Source: Bathymodiolus brooksi
Taxonomy: Eukaryota; Mollusca; Bivalvia; Mytilida; Modiolidae
Direction: 5' to 3'
Length of the DNA stretch: 64,000 bases
NCBI GenBank assembly: GCA_963680875.1
Contig: OY804590.1
Location: 21,762,640 to 21,826,639, forward strand
In this document: positions 1 to 10,958 of the stretch, piece after piece
Layout of the letters: every line of letters begins with the position of its first letter
Numbering within the stretch: position 1 is the stretch's first letter
The notes under the pieces: model-generated
The model's database searches: none
Told to the model about the DNA's origin: nothing
What the model saw: the letters and a program-made list of their open reading frames with translations, nothing else
Program-made: the position numbers and the translations under genes

Positions 1-584
1 TTTCCTCCACTGACCGCCATCATATAACTGAACTATTGTTGAAAGTGGTGTTAAACACCAAAACCCTAACACGTTGGCCAATACTTCTTAAAAACTACAA
101 AATAGGAATGTAGAAGATACCTGATGTACAACAGACAAAAGATGTTGAGTTTAATGTCTTATAAGATAGGGACAATCTAAAATCAATGAGATATATACCT
201 TTATATATAATTCTATAGTAATTATTATCTAGTATCAAGCTTGAGTAAATCAATGTATTTTAATAGAATGGCTTATCTTGTTACATTGTTAGCTATACCG
301 GTAGTTAACAGGCTGTAGTCATTGTATACATTTTATGTGTGTGTATCCCAGCAAAATAAAGTTAAAAATACCAAAGGGGCAATAAAAAATGGAAAATCCA
401 GAGAAACTGGAAAAACAGGGTTCACAAAACGAAGCCAACATGTTGTACATAGTTGTTGCTTGCTCAGGGAATCTAGAGGAGACCATATATTAAAACATAG
501 TACAGTACTTCCTCTCCTATAAGACCACCTCTTCTGCAATGAGTGGTATTGTAAGAGGGTGGTCTCTCTTGAGGAGGAGTGAGT
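1..584. repeat. Direct duplication, copy 1 (partner 1408-1991)
   Basis: This segment recurs at 1408-1991, offset by 1407 bp, with no difference noticed by eye. It opens with the tail of a family-A SINE (GTTAAACACC motif), runs through AT-rich DNA and a dispersed-repeat fragment at about 350-480, and ends in GAGGAGGAGTGAGT, where the copies diverge. Copy 1 is cut by the window edge, so the duplication may extend left. The short frames inside it are identical in both copies and have no coding signature. Confidence 0.9.
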
Positions 585-785
585 GTGGGTTCAAATCCCG
601 TCGAGGGAAGAACAAAAATTTGTATATACGTCTGAAAATTAAACCAAACAGTGTTAGAATTAGATTTTAGAGCTGTCAAATTTTTGTTCTTCCCTCGACG
701 GGATTTGAACCCACACCATTGTTACACTGCAGCACCATTCGCTTAGCCTTACGTCCTGCGCCCTAGACCACTCGACCACATCCAA
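585..785 (-). mobile_element. tRNA-derived SINE with inverted-repeat end
   Basis: Read on the minus strand, about 785-680 resembles a tRNA-Leu/Ser-like head: an A-box-like GTGGTCGAGTGGTC and a B-box-like GGTTCAAATCC. The B-box region (GGGTTCAAATCCCGTCGAGG) recurs in inverted orientation at 585-620 against 679-714, so the segment can fold into a long hairpin around a loop of about 60 bp. The long-variable-arm layout looks degenerate and is followed by SINE-like body, so this is a SINE and not a working tRNA. Confidence 0.65.
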
Positions 786-839
786 GTTGAAAAATCTAGG
801 TTGCTTTATTAAATTTAAATCATTCATTAAGTATGTACA

Positions 840-1232
840 TTTTTTTTGTATATATACAGTTAGTCCCCCTTCTTACAAGGCCCCTCTCACCAAAGACCAC
901 CTCTCAGGCCAGATTTCAGATGTACTGAGAAAGTAAAATACTACAAAATTGCCCCCCCCCAAGAGAGTACACCCCTCATATAATGCCACTTTTGCATTGC
1001 AGAAAGGATGGCCTTATATATATACATATTTACATATTTAAGTACATACAAAAATGTATTTACATATTTAAGTGCATATTTAATTTTAATTCTTGTATAT
1101 ATGATATCTCCCTTTCTTCCTTAAAATTGTACTAAATAGGAAGTTTAATTCACAAATTCAGGTAGGAATGTAGAATGTACATGATATGTAGATATCTAAT
1201 TTCTTTATTCATAAATTAGAATATTTAATAAT
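840..1232. other. AT-rich intergenic with remnant of the TTATAAGACCAC repeat
   Basis: About 860-1020 holds a degenerate copy of a short interspersed repeat (CAAAGACCACCTCTC, AGATTTCAGATG) also seen at 15254-15465 and 18535-18655. The rest is AT-rich with TATATA runs and no coding signal. Confidence 0.5.
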
Positions 1233-1233
1233 A

Positions 1234-1475
1234 TGGGGGTCATGTGGTCATGATCGTATGATAGTTGGTTTTACAACTATCTGTGCAATCAATGCCCATC
1301 ACCACTAACGTTGTGAGTTTGAATCCCACTCAAGCGAGGTGTACTCAATGCAACTTTATGGTATAAGTTTGTCAGTGACTTGTGGCAGGTTTGGTGGTTT
1401 TCTCCGGTTTCCTCCACTGACCGCCATCATATAACTGAACTATTGTTGAAAGTGGTGTTAAACACCAAAACCCTA
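1234..1475 (+). mobile_element. SINE family A
   Basis: tRNA-like head (TGGTCATGATCGTATGATAG) with a B-box-like GAGTTTGAATCCC, then the family body (GTGTACTCAATGCAAC, GTCAGTGACTTG, TTTCTCCGG) and the 3' tail CCGCCATCATATAACTGAAC with GGTGTTAAACACC. Its 3' end overlaps the start of duplication copy 2, so the repeat boundary at 1408 falls inside this SINE. Confidence 0.8.
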
Positions 1476-1991
1476 ACACGTTGGCCAATACTTCTTAAAA
1501 ACTACAAAATAGGAATGTAGAAGATACCTGATGTACAACAGACAAAAGATGTTGAGTTTAATGTCTTATAAGATAGGGACAATCTAAAATCAATGAGATA
1601 TATACCTTTATATATAATTCTATAGTAATTATTATCTAGTATCAAGCTTGAGTAAATCAATGTATTTTAATAGAATGGCTTATCTTGTTACATTGTTAGC
1701 TATACCGGTAGTTAACAGGCTGTAGTCATTGTATACATTTTATGTGTGTGTATCCCAGCAAAATAAAGTTAAAAATACCAAAGGGGCAATAAAAAATGGA
1801 AAATCCAGAGAAACTGGAAAAACAGGGTTCACAAAACGAAGCCAACATGTTGTACATAGTTGTTGCTTGCTCAGGGAATCTAGAGGAGACCATATATTAA
1901 AACATAGTACAGTACTTCCTCTCCTATAAGACCACCTCTTCTGCAATGAGTGGTATTGTAAGAGGGTGGTCTCTCTTGAGGAGGAGTGAGT
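1408..1991. repeat. Direct duplication, copy 2 (partner 1-584)
   Basis: Matches 1-584 along its length. It ends at the same GAGTGAGT motif, after which copy 1 continues into the SINE hairpin and copy 2 continues into unrelated AT-rich DNA. Confidence 0.9.
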
Positions 1992-2282
1992 AACGTTTTT
2001 TTATCTCAGTGCAACTGAATTCTGTCCTGACTTTAGTGGAAGGGGTCCTGTAAGAGGGGGACTATATAGCTACTGTAATAATAATAAAAAAAACTCATTC
2101 GCAGAATATCCTTTATATTATTAGCAAAAATATGGTTACAACAATTGGACTAGTACTTCATTGGATTTTCCCTTACCATTCAACTTTAGAAAAAAATGTT
2201 TTTTTTTATAAACTTAGCTTTAATATGCTGTAGACATTGCATGGTCATGCATCACCAGAGGGAGGCCATAGATTAATCTTAT
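1992..2282. other. Intergenic, no gene
   Basis: AT-rich. About 2030-2076 carries the end of a TTATAAG-type MITE (GTCCTGTAAGAGGGGGAC). Nothing else is recognisable. Confidence 0.5.
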
Positions 2283-2469
2283 TACAGTCAAACCTACCCA
2301 TGTGGTCACCTCTATTAAGAATTCACCTGTATTAGAACAAAGGTCACTTTTTTCTGGTCCTATCATAGAAAATTTCAGATGAATTGAACCTCTATTAAGA
2401 GGTCAACTGTTTTAAAAGACCACTTTTTCTTTGTCCCAAAGGTGACCTCTTAATACAGGTTTGACGGTA
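2283..2469. mobile_element. MITE with TACAGTCAAACCT ends
   Basis: Left end TACAGTCAAACCTACCC; right end, reverse complemented, TACCGTCAAACCTGTATTAA. The TIRs start at TA, suggesting a Tc1/mariner-type non-autonomous element. A second copy lies at 13325-13498 and a fragment at about 48279-48300. Confidence 0.65.
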
Positions 2470-2526
2470 CATGTAATGATAAAAAAACTCATCATAAGAA
2501 TGTTCCTTCCATTAATAGAAAAAAGA

Positions 2527-2782
2527 GGACTGTCGTGGTCGTGATCATATGGTAGTTGGATTTACAACTATCTGTGCAAGCAGTACCTATCACCACCGAT
2601 GTTGTTAGTTCGAATCTCGATCAGGGCGAGGTGTACAACATTATGTGATAAAGTTTATCAGTGACTTGAGACTGGTCAGTGGTTTTCTCTGGGTCCTCCG
2701 GTTTCCTCCACCAAGAAAACTGACCGCCACGATATAACTGAAATATTATTGAAAGTGGGGTTAAACACCATCAAACAAACAT
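2527..2782 (+). mobile_element. SINE family A
   Basis: Full-length-looking copy: head TGTCGTGGTCGTGATCATAT, B-box-like TTAGTTCGAATCTCG, body GTGTACAACATTATGTGATA, tail CGCCACGATATAACTGAAAT and GGGGTTAAACACC. Confidence 0.8.
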
Positions 2783-3371
2783 AACATTAATAGAAAAGAT
2801 ATCTAGGTTATTAAGACACATTGATACCTTTTTTTGTATGTACAGTCAAGCATGTCTTACGTGACCTTCCAAGTTACATTTTTTGTAACTTTGAAATAGG
2901 GTCACATAAGATAGTTCATTCAACCTATGCCAACATTAAAAAAGATTGGTATCAAAAGGTTAGAAAAAATGTTGCCATAGGTTGAATAGGTTAATTGTTA
3001 TATAAATATGACTGATGTTGTATAAACCCGATTTGGTGCTGTTTAATTAGTGTTGAATCAGGGAGAAATCAATGTACTCCAAGTCAACTATTATAATATC
3101 AATTTTAGATGTAAAAGAATTAATGGTATACTTTATTATCATACTTTCTGTTACTAACAAAAAAAGTTCACATAGCAAACCCCCACCCCTCCCCAAAATA
3201 AAAAAATAAAAATAAAAAATCTAACATAGATTTGATTAAAAAAAAAAATAATAATAATAATAATAATATTTTGAAATTTGAGTATTAGATAAATCTAACA
3301 AAAAACATTTTTTTGGAATAAAAATAAAAACTAGGCACATTATTATATTTACTGTTGTACTTTGATATTAT
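2783..3371. other. Intergenic, no gene
   Basis: AT-rich DNA with an A-rich tract and an (ATA)n microsatellite at about 3240-3270. No coding signal on either strand. Confidence 0.5.
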
Positions 3372-3519
3372 GAACATCACTGTAAGTAACTAGCTGGTGG
3401 TTCATCACATGGACATCACTGTAAGTAACTAGCTGGTGGTTCATCACATGAACATCACTGTAAGTAACTAGCTGGTGGTTCATCACATGAACATCACTGT
3501 AAGTAACTAGCTGGTGGTT
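3372..3519. repeat. 39 bp tandem repeat, nearly 4 copies
   Basis: The unit begins GAACATCACTGTAAGTAACT and ends GGTGGTTCATCACAT. Copies are nearly identical; the last diverges at its end. Confidence 0.9.
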
Positions 3520-3699
3520 GCTTAACACAGTTTAATTAATATGAAATGAACTATGTAGGGAAATTAAAATTAAAGTCTCATAATACAAGTTATTGCTTAA
3601 TACAGGTGGCCACTGAAGCAGGTTTGCAAGCTCCTGTAATTTACTGAAATAGAATTAAAGACAAGTTTTTAACTGATAATGAGAACTTTTAAATCAAAT

Positions 3700-4905
3700 G
3701 TTCATGTTCATTTAAATCCATATCCTTTCTTTCTACAAGCTGTTCCTTTACTTTAATTTGTGTCTAAGTCTAATGTTGGATAGTTTCTCATGTTCATTTA
3801 CATCCATATCCTTTCTTACTACAAGCTGTTCCTATACTTTAATGTGTGTCTAAGCGTAATGTTAGATAGTCTCTCATGTTCATATACATCCATATCCTTT
3901 CTTTCTACAAGCTGTTCCTTTGCTTTACTTTGTATCTAAATGTAATGTTAGATAGTCTCTCATGTTTATTTACAAGGTTCATATTCTTTCTTACTGCAAC
4001 CTGTGTCTTTACTTTAATTTGTGTGTAAGTGTAATGTTGGATAGTCTCTCATGTTCATTTACATCCATATCCTTTCTTACTACAAGCTCTTCCTTTACTT
4101 TAATTTGTGTCTAGGTGTAATGTTGTGTAGTCTCTCACGTTCATTTACATCCATATCCTTTCTTACTACAAGCTGTTCCTTTACTTTACTTTGTGTCTAA
4201 GTGTAATGTTGGATAGTCTCTCATGTTCATTTACTTTACTTTGTGTCTAAGTGTAATGTTGGATAGTCTCTCATGTTCATTTACATCCATTATACTTTCT
4301 TACTACAAGCTGTTCCTTTACTTTACTTTGTGTCTAAGTGTAATGTTGGATAGTCTCTCATGTTCATTTACATCCATATACTTTCTTACTACAAGCTGTT
4401 CCTTTACTTTACTGTGTGTCTAAGTGTAATGTTGGATAGTCTCTCATGTTCATTTACATCCATATACTTTCTTACTACAAGCTGTTCCTTTACTTTAATT
4501 TGTGTCTAAGTGTAATGTTAGATAGTCTCTCATGTTCATTTACATCTATATCAATTCTTACTACAAGCTGTTCCTTTACTTTAATTTGTGTCTAAGTGTA
4601 ATGTTGGATAGTCTCTCATGTTCATTTACATCCATATACTTTCTTACTACAAGCTGTTCCTTTACTTTAATTTGTGTCTAAGTGTAATGTTAGATAGTCT
4701 CTCATGTTCATTTACATCTATATCAATTCTTACTACAAGCTGTTCCTTTACTTTAATTTGTGTCTAAGTGTAATGTTGGATAGTCTCTCATGTTCATTTA
4801 CATCTATATCAATTCTTACTACAAGCTGTTCCTTTACTTTACTTTGTATCTAAGTGTAATGTTTGTCAGTCTCTCATGTTCATTTACATCTATATCAATT
4901 CTTAC
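3700..4905 (+). repeat. 86 bp minisatellite, about 14 copies
   Basis: The unit contains CATGTTCATTTACATCCATA, CTACAAGCTGTTCCTTTACT and GTAATGTTGGATAGTCTCT. Spacing of CTCATGTTCATT is 86 bp (for example 3787 to 3873). One unit around 4221 is internally shortened. Small arrays or single units recur at 14475-14645, 17692-17725, 30283-30327 and 58655-58915. The open frame across it is a repeat artefact. Confidence 0.9.
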
Positions 4906-5423
4906 TTATAATGCATGTAATATAATTTTTTAAAACACAAACATTAAACATGAAAACGTTGTCTACCCGTATTTTTGACATTCAAAATCAAAAGAACTTA
5001 GAATCAATGTGTAGTAATGATTTATATTGAGGTTAAAATGCCAATGAATTATGTAAAAAGAGGATATTAATATTGCAGTAATTACATAAACTAAAATCCT
5101 GAGCACTAAATCAATTTTTTTATGCATACAGTACATGACTGTACATCCAACATGTATCACAAAAAAGATTTAAATACCAAAACAAATACATGTATTGCAG
5201 AAATTACAAATAAATAAATCTCGATCATGTTATTGACTGAATTTTGAAGGTTGCCATTGATTAAATGGATGGTAAATATATGTGATAAAGAAATCAATGC
5301 TATTGGAAATACCGTAAAAACAAGAGAAAGTATTGAGGAAATTGTATTACAATCATCAATTTATTTTACATTTTGTAAAGAATCTTACCGATTTTATTGT
5401 CAATTATTTATTCTTAGTGCATA
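4906..5423. other. Intergenic, no gene
   Basis: AT-rich. Frames of 60-65 codons on both strands show no recognisable protein and no splice context. Confidence 0.5.
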
Positions 5424-5549
5424 TAGAGAATTGGATTAATACTGAAGCAGATCTGGTTTTTTATACAGAATAGGATTAATACATACTGAAGCAGATCTGG
5501 TTTTTTATACAGAATTAGATTAATACATACTGAAGCAGATCTGGTTTTT
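5424..5549 (+). repeat. Approximately 42 bp tandem repeat, left part
   Basis: Three units of GGATTAATACATACTGAAGC plus AGATCTGGTTTTTTATACAG. The array is interrupted at 5550 by the Helitron-like element and resumes at 9327. Confidence 0.9.
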
Positions 5550-5889
5550 AGTTCACCTGGACCAAAGGTCCATGTGAACTATTGTCATCACTTGGCGTCC
5601 GTCGTCTGTAGTCTGTCGTCTGTAAACTTTTCACATTTCAAGCTTCTTCTCTGAAACCACATGGCCGATTGGAACCGAACTTAGCAGGAATGTTCCTTGG
5701 ATGGTCCTCTACAAAGTTACTGTTTTTCGTTCCAGTCGGATATTCAATATGGCTGCCAGGGCCAATAATATGCTCTGATTGGCTGAAATTTCAAAGATCT
5801 TCTTCTCTGAAACTAATGAACTGACTGAACCCAAAGTAAAGGAATGATCATTGGAATGTCCTTTACCAAGTTACTGTTTTTTATGCCGA

Positions 5890-8236
5890 TCGGAAATCCA
5901 AGATGGCCGCCATCGCAGGACATAGATTAACATTGGACCCTATGGGAAAATGTTCAAATGCCTTCTTCTCAGAAACTACAAATATGATTAAAGCCAAACT
6001 GTACATGAATGTTCATTGGATGGTCCTCTACAATCTTAAGGTTTTTTGTTCCGATATGAAATTCAAAATGGCGGCTACGGCAGGACTTAGTTTAACATTG
6101 GACCCTATGGGAAAAATGTTTCAAAATGCTTCTTCTCTGAAACCACTTGGACAGTTGAAACCAAACTGCCCAGGAATGATCATTGGAAGGTCCTCTACAA
6201 ATTTATGTTTTTTATGCCGATCGGAAATCCAAGATGGCCACCACCGCAATACATAGATTAACATTGGACCCTATGGGAAAATGTTCAAATGCCTTCTTCT
6301 CAGAAACTACAAATATTATTAAAGCCAAACTGTACATGAATGTTCATTGGATGGTCCTCTACAAACTTTACGTTTTTTGTTCCGATATGAAATTCAAAAT
6401 GGCGGCTACGACAGGACTTAGTTTAACATTGGACCCTATGGGAAAAATGTTTCAAAACGCTTCTTCTCTGAAACCACTTGGATAATTGAAACCAAACTGC
6501 CCAGGAATGATCATTGGAAGGTCCTCTACAAAGTTTCTGTTTTTTTATGCCGATCGGAAATTCAAGATGGCCGCCACCGCAGGACATAGATTAACATTGG
6601 ACCCTTGGGAAAATGTTCAAATGCCTTCTTCTCAGAAACTGCAAATATGATTAAAGCCAAACTGTACATGAATGTTCATTGGATGGTCCTCTACAAACTT
6701 TACGTTTTTTGTTCCGATATAAAATTCAAAATGGCGGCTACGGCAGGACTTAGTTTAACATTGGACCCTATGGGAAAAATGTTTCAAAACGCTTCTTCTC
6801 TGAAACCACTTGGATAATTGAAACCAAACTGCCCAGGAATGATCATTGGAAGGTCCTCTACAAAGTTTCGGTTTTTTATGCCGATCGAAAATTCAAGATG
6901 GCCGCCACCGCAGGACATAGATTAACATTGGACCCTATGGGAAAATGTTCAAATGCCTTCTTCTCAGAAACTACAAATATGATTAAAGCCAAACTGTACA
7001 TGAATGTTCATTGGATGGTCCTCTACAAACTGTACGTTTTTTATTCCAATATGAAATTCAAAATGGCGGCTATGGCAGGACTTAGTTTAACATTGGACCC
7101 TATGGGAAAAATGTTTCAAAACGCTTCTTCTCTGAAACCGCTTGGACAATTGAATCCAAACTGCCCAGGAATGATCATTGGAAGGTCCTCTACAAAGTTT
7201 CTGTTTTTTTATGCCGATCGAAAATCCAAGATGGCCACCACCGCAGGACATAGATTAACATTGGACCCTATGGGAAAATGTTCAAATGCCTTCTTCTCAG
7301 AAACTACAAATATGATTAAAGCCAAACTGTACATGAATGTTCATTGGATGGTCCTCTACAAACTTTACGTTTTTTGTTCCGATATGAAATTCAAAATGGC
7401 GACTACGGCAGGACCTAGTTTAACATTGGACCCTATGGGAAATATGTTTCAAAACGCTTCTTCTCTGAAACCACTTGGATAATTGAAACCAAACTGCCCA
7501 GGAATGATCATTGGAAGGTCCTCTACAAAGTGTGTGTTTTTTATGCCAATCGGAAATCCAAGATGGCCACCACCGTAGGACATAGATTAACATTGGACCC
7601 TATGGGAAAATGTTCAAATGCCTTCTTCTCAGAAACTACAAATATGATTAAAGCCAAACTATACATGAATGTTCATTGGATGGTCCTCTACAAACTTTAC
7701 GTTTTTTGTTCTGATATGAAATTCAAAATGGCGGCTATGGCAGGACCTAATTTAACATTGGACCCTATGGGAAATATGTTTCAAAACGCTTCTTCTCTGA
7801 AACCACTTGGATAATTGAAACCAAACTGCCCAGGAATGATCATTGGAAGGTCCTCTACAAAGTGTGATTTTTTTTATGCCGATCGGAAATCCAAGATGGC
7901 CACCACCGCAGGACATAGATTAACATTGGACCCTATGGGAAAATGTTCAAATGCCTTCTTCTCAGAAACTACAAATATGATTAAAGCCAAACTGTACATG
8001 AATGTTCATTGGATGGTCCTCTACAAACTTTACGTTTGTTGTTCTGATATGAAATTCAAAATGGCGGCTACGGCAGGACTTAGTTTAACATTGGACCCTA
8101 TGGGAAAAATGTTTCAAAACGCTTCTTCTCTGAAACCACTTGGACAGTTGAAACCAAACTGCCCAGGAATGATCATTGGAAGGTCCTCTGTTTTTTATGC
8201 TGATCGGAAATCCAAGATGGCTGCCACCACAGGTCA
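5890..8236 (+). repeat. 166 bp tandem array of copy 1, about 14 monomers
   Basis: Two alternating monomers of about 166 bp form a dimer of about 332 bp. Type 1 carries AAGATGGCCGCCACC and GAAACTACAAATATGATT; type 2 carries AAAATGGCGGCTACGG and GGAATGATCATTGGAAGG. Both share ACATTGGACCCTATGGGAAA. 166 is not a multiple of 3, but stop-free stretches give several frames of 70-194 codons rich in the same repeated peptides (LTLDPMGK). These are repeat translations and not genes. Confidence 0.9.
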
Positions 8237-8242
8237 TAGTAT

Positions 8243-9091
8243 CATAGATGCCAACCATTACGATTTTTCCGTAATTGTTACGAATTTACGGTCAACAGTC
8301 TACTTGTTATGGATTTCTGATTATTGCCATCCCGGAACCGTTCCCCATTTAAATATTATTTTGATCATTTAGACGCTTCATTGTATGTTAAAATTGCGTA
8401 ATGATAAGCGCTTGAGAGATTTCGATTATTTAATCCTTTAGGGATTCTCGGGACTATCTATAGTAGAAAACGATCTATCCATTTCTTGTTCGATCCCGAG
8501 TAGTTAATGAACACAGCACGTTTTTGTCAATTTCGCGATGTCTGAGGGAACAAGTGAAGCTTCTGCAGCAAAGAAAAGAAAATTGGGACAAAGATTTCGT
8601 CCCGAATATTCTTCTCTTGCCTTATGAAATCGACACGGGAACATTATGCCTATTGCAAATATTGCAAACAAGACTTGTCCATTCAGCACGGTGGTCGGGA
8701 TGAACACACATATACAACAAAACAGTTCAAAAGTGCCAAGTCAACAACATATCAGGCACTCCAGAATTAGACATTAATTATTCCATGGGAGGGTGAGGGA
8801 GGGCCACTTCAGGAAATTTTCATTTCTATTGACAGTAAGTTGAAACATAGAATACATTTGTAAGTGAACATACATGTATTAAAACTTAACTTTTTATTTC
8901 TTTTTGTTGCTCATCAATTTTGCATCTAGTTGTCACAAATAAAGGAAATCATTTGCTCATCACTTTGCAAATGTCTGTAGTACGATTATGGTAAAATTTT
9001 ATGAAAAATTATGATTACTGAAAAAAATCACAAATTACTGACATCTCAACTTTTTGTTACTGATTGCACCAAAAAGGGGTTGGCATCTATG
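8243..9091. mobile_element. Nested TIR element with 6 bp target duplication
   Basis: The ends are inverted (left CATAGATGCCAACC; right GGTTGGCATCTATG) and flanked by TAGTAT on both sides (8237-8242, 9092-9097). The inverted array at 39.4 kb keeps the uninterrupted site (GGTCATAGTATTAACAC on its strand), so this is a later insertion. Inside, about 8537-8770 (+) encodes a short lysine-rich start (MSEGTSEASAAKKRK) and then, after a frame break, a peptide with CKYC and SIQHGG. That resembles the BED/TTF-type zinc fingers of hAT-like transposases and ZMYM-type genes. A 6 bp duplication does not fit classic hAT (8 bp), so the superfamily is open. Confidence 0.75.
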
Positions 9092-9326
9092 TAGTATTAA
9101 CACAGGACCATATGGGGAAAATACAGAAATATATTCTTCTCTGAAGCTATTGCACTGATTGAACCTAAACTGTGCATCAATCATTGGAAGGTCCTTTACA
9201 AACTTTGTGTTTTTTATGTTGATCGTAATTCCAAGATGACTACCACTGCAGGACATAGTTTTTACATAGGACCAATTGGTTCTTTTTATAACCAGGTGAA
9301 CGATACAGGCTCTTGAGAGCCTCTGG

Positions 9327-9467
9327 TTTATACAGAATAGGATTAATACATACTGAAGCAGATCTGGTTTTTTATACAGAATTAGATTAATACATACTGA
9401 AGCAGGTCTGGTTTTTTATACAGAATTAAATTAATACATACAAAATGTACTGAAGCAGATCTGGTTT
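9327..9467 (+). repeat. Approximately 42 bp tandem repeat, right part
   Basis: Continuation of the array at 5424-5549 after the Helitron-like insertion. The last unit has an extra ACAAAATGT. Confidence 0.9.
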
Positions 9468-9747
9468 TTCCCCTCTGTAATGTTAAGACGTGCGGTTTCT
9501 GCCTTTTAATTCATTGCAAACTACTTTTTTTTTAATTTCAAATTAAAGATATTTAAATTTGTTTAATATTTTTTTCTATTTAGGTTTATATTCTTTATTT
9601 CATTTCCTCATTCAAGACTTGCCACGTAAGTTTTAACATGAGTAAAATAACGTAACAGGTGTCACTTAGTTGAGTAGATGCTGCTTACCTTTCTGGAGTT
9701 TGTCCCCTGTTTTTTAATGGGGCGTGCATTACTCAGTCTTCATTTTT

Positions 9748-10145
9748 AGCTCACCTTGCCAAAGGCAACATGAGCTTTTGCATCACTTGGCGTCCGTCGT
9801 CCGTTAACTTTTCACATTTTAATCTTCTCCTCTGATATATCTCGGCCAAATGAACTGAAACTTGGTAGGAAGCATTTATGGAAGGTCCTCTTTAAAGATT
9901 GCTCAATTTGTCCCGATCTATTAACAAACATGGCCGCCACAGGCAATTCTTGTTTCTGATTGGCCGATTTTTTTAAATCTTCTCCTCTGAAACTGCTTGG
10001 CTAAATGAAACGAAACTTGGTAGGAAGCATCTATGGAAGGTTCTCTTTAAAGATTGCTCATTTCATCCCGATCCGTTAACAAACATGGCCACCACAGGCA
10101 ATTCTTGTTTCTGATTGGTTCATTTCTAAAAAAACTTCTCCATTG
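9748..10145 (+). mobile_element. Short Helitron-like element, 3' truncated
   Basis: Begins AGCTCACCTTGCCAAAGGCA, which can pair with the following TGAGCT as a hairpin, then the shared module CATCACTTGGCGTCCGTCGT and units with AACAAACATGGCCGCCAC. There is no terminal AGGCTCAGC hairpin, so it is 3' truncated. About 9690-9735 is a fragment of dispersed family D. Confidence 0.65.
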
Positions 10146-10303
10146 TAGTAAACTGTTAAAAGAGAGATAACTCTTGCCTTTAAACTGTTAGAAGAAAGAT
10201 TACTCTTGCCATTATTTCCCTTAGAAATTAACTAATGCTGATATAGTGTAACATGTTTATACTATACATTACATGTAGGTATTCACATTTTAATATTCTT
10301 TTT

Positions 10304-10840
10304 AGCTCACCTTGCCAAAGGCAATGTGGGCTTTTGGCATCACTTGGCATCCGTCGTTATTTGTCTGTCATCTGTTAACTTTTCACATTTTAGTCTTCTC
10401 CTGAAACCCATCAACCAAATGAATTGAAACTTAGTAGGAAGCATCTATGGAAGGTCCTCTCTAAAGAGTGCACATTTTGTTATGATCCATTACCAAACAT
10501 GGCCACCACAGGCAATTCTTGTTTCTGATTGGCCAATTTTTAAAAATCTCCTCCTCTGAAACTGTTTGGCCAAATTAACCGAAACTTGGTAGAAAGCATC
10601 TATGGAATGTCCTCTATGATGATTGCTCATTTCGTCCTGGTCGATTAACAAACGTGGCCACCACAGGCAATTCTTGTTTCTGATTGGTCGATATCTAAAA
10701 AACTTCTCCTCTGAAACTGCCTAGCCAAAATGAACCAAAACTTGGTAGGAAGCATCTACATGTATGGAAGGTTCTGTATTAAGTTTCCTCAAAGCAGAAT
10801 GAAAGGTGAGCGACACAGGCTCAGCCCACTGAACCTCTAG
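10304..10840 (+). mobile_element. Short Helitron-like element
   Basis: Starts AGCTCACCTTGCCAAAGGCA and ends AGGTGAGCGACACAGGCTCA, a degenerate hairpin, then CTAG. Contains about 2-3 internal units with ACTTGGTAGGAAGCATCTAT. Same 5' module as the 3.8 kb element. Confidence 0.7.
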
Positions 10841-10958
10841 TTCTGTGTTGTGTTTTGTGTTTAATTAAAATTTTAGAATTTTTTTTTTATTTAAGATACA
10901 TACTGCAGTCCTCGAAAATTTGAATTTACTGGTCCGAAATTAATTTCTTGAATTTATT

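Larger units (their letters stand above)
5550..9326 (+). mobile_element. Helitron-like (HINE/Helentron-type) non-autonomous element, copy 1
   Basis: The left end can fold into a hairpin (TTCACCTGGACC, AAA, GGTCCATGTGAA). The right end is a second hairpin (AGGCTC TTGA GAGCCT) followed directly by CTGG, which fits the Helitron CTRR terminus, and then host T residues. The centre is a 166 bp tandem array. The element sits inside a simple tandem repeat whose units resume beyond it, so its borders are clear. An inverted second copy lies at 39176-45743. Hairpin ends plus central tandem repeats are known for Helentron-associated elements; assigning this family to that class is inference. No Rep/helicase coding was seen. 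Confidence 0.7.

Noticed and set aside
690..785. Possible tRNA-Leu/Ser gene on the minus strand
   Set aside because: A and B boxes are present but the arms do not pair well, the spacing is too long and SINE body follows. SINE heads of families A, B and C were rejected as tRNAs for the same reason.
4223..4423. 66-codon frame with repeated [15 protein letters not shown]
   Set aside because: Repeat translation of the 86 bp minisatellite.
3700..4905. CRISPR-like array
   Set aside because: The 86 bp, 35 bp, 37 bp and 38 bp arrays are head-to-tail repeats without unique spacers, in a eukaryotic genome.
5903..8372. Series of open frames of 70-194 codons with repeated LTLDPMGK peptides, and the mirror set at 39338-45391 (-)
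   Set aside because: They are translations of the 166 bp tandem array, change frame with monomer variants, have no splice or start context, and appear wherever the array occurs.
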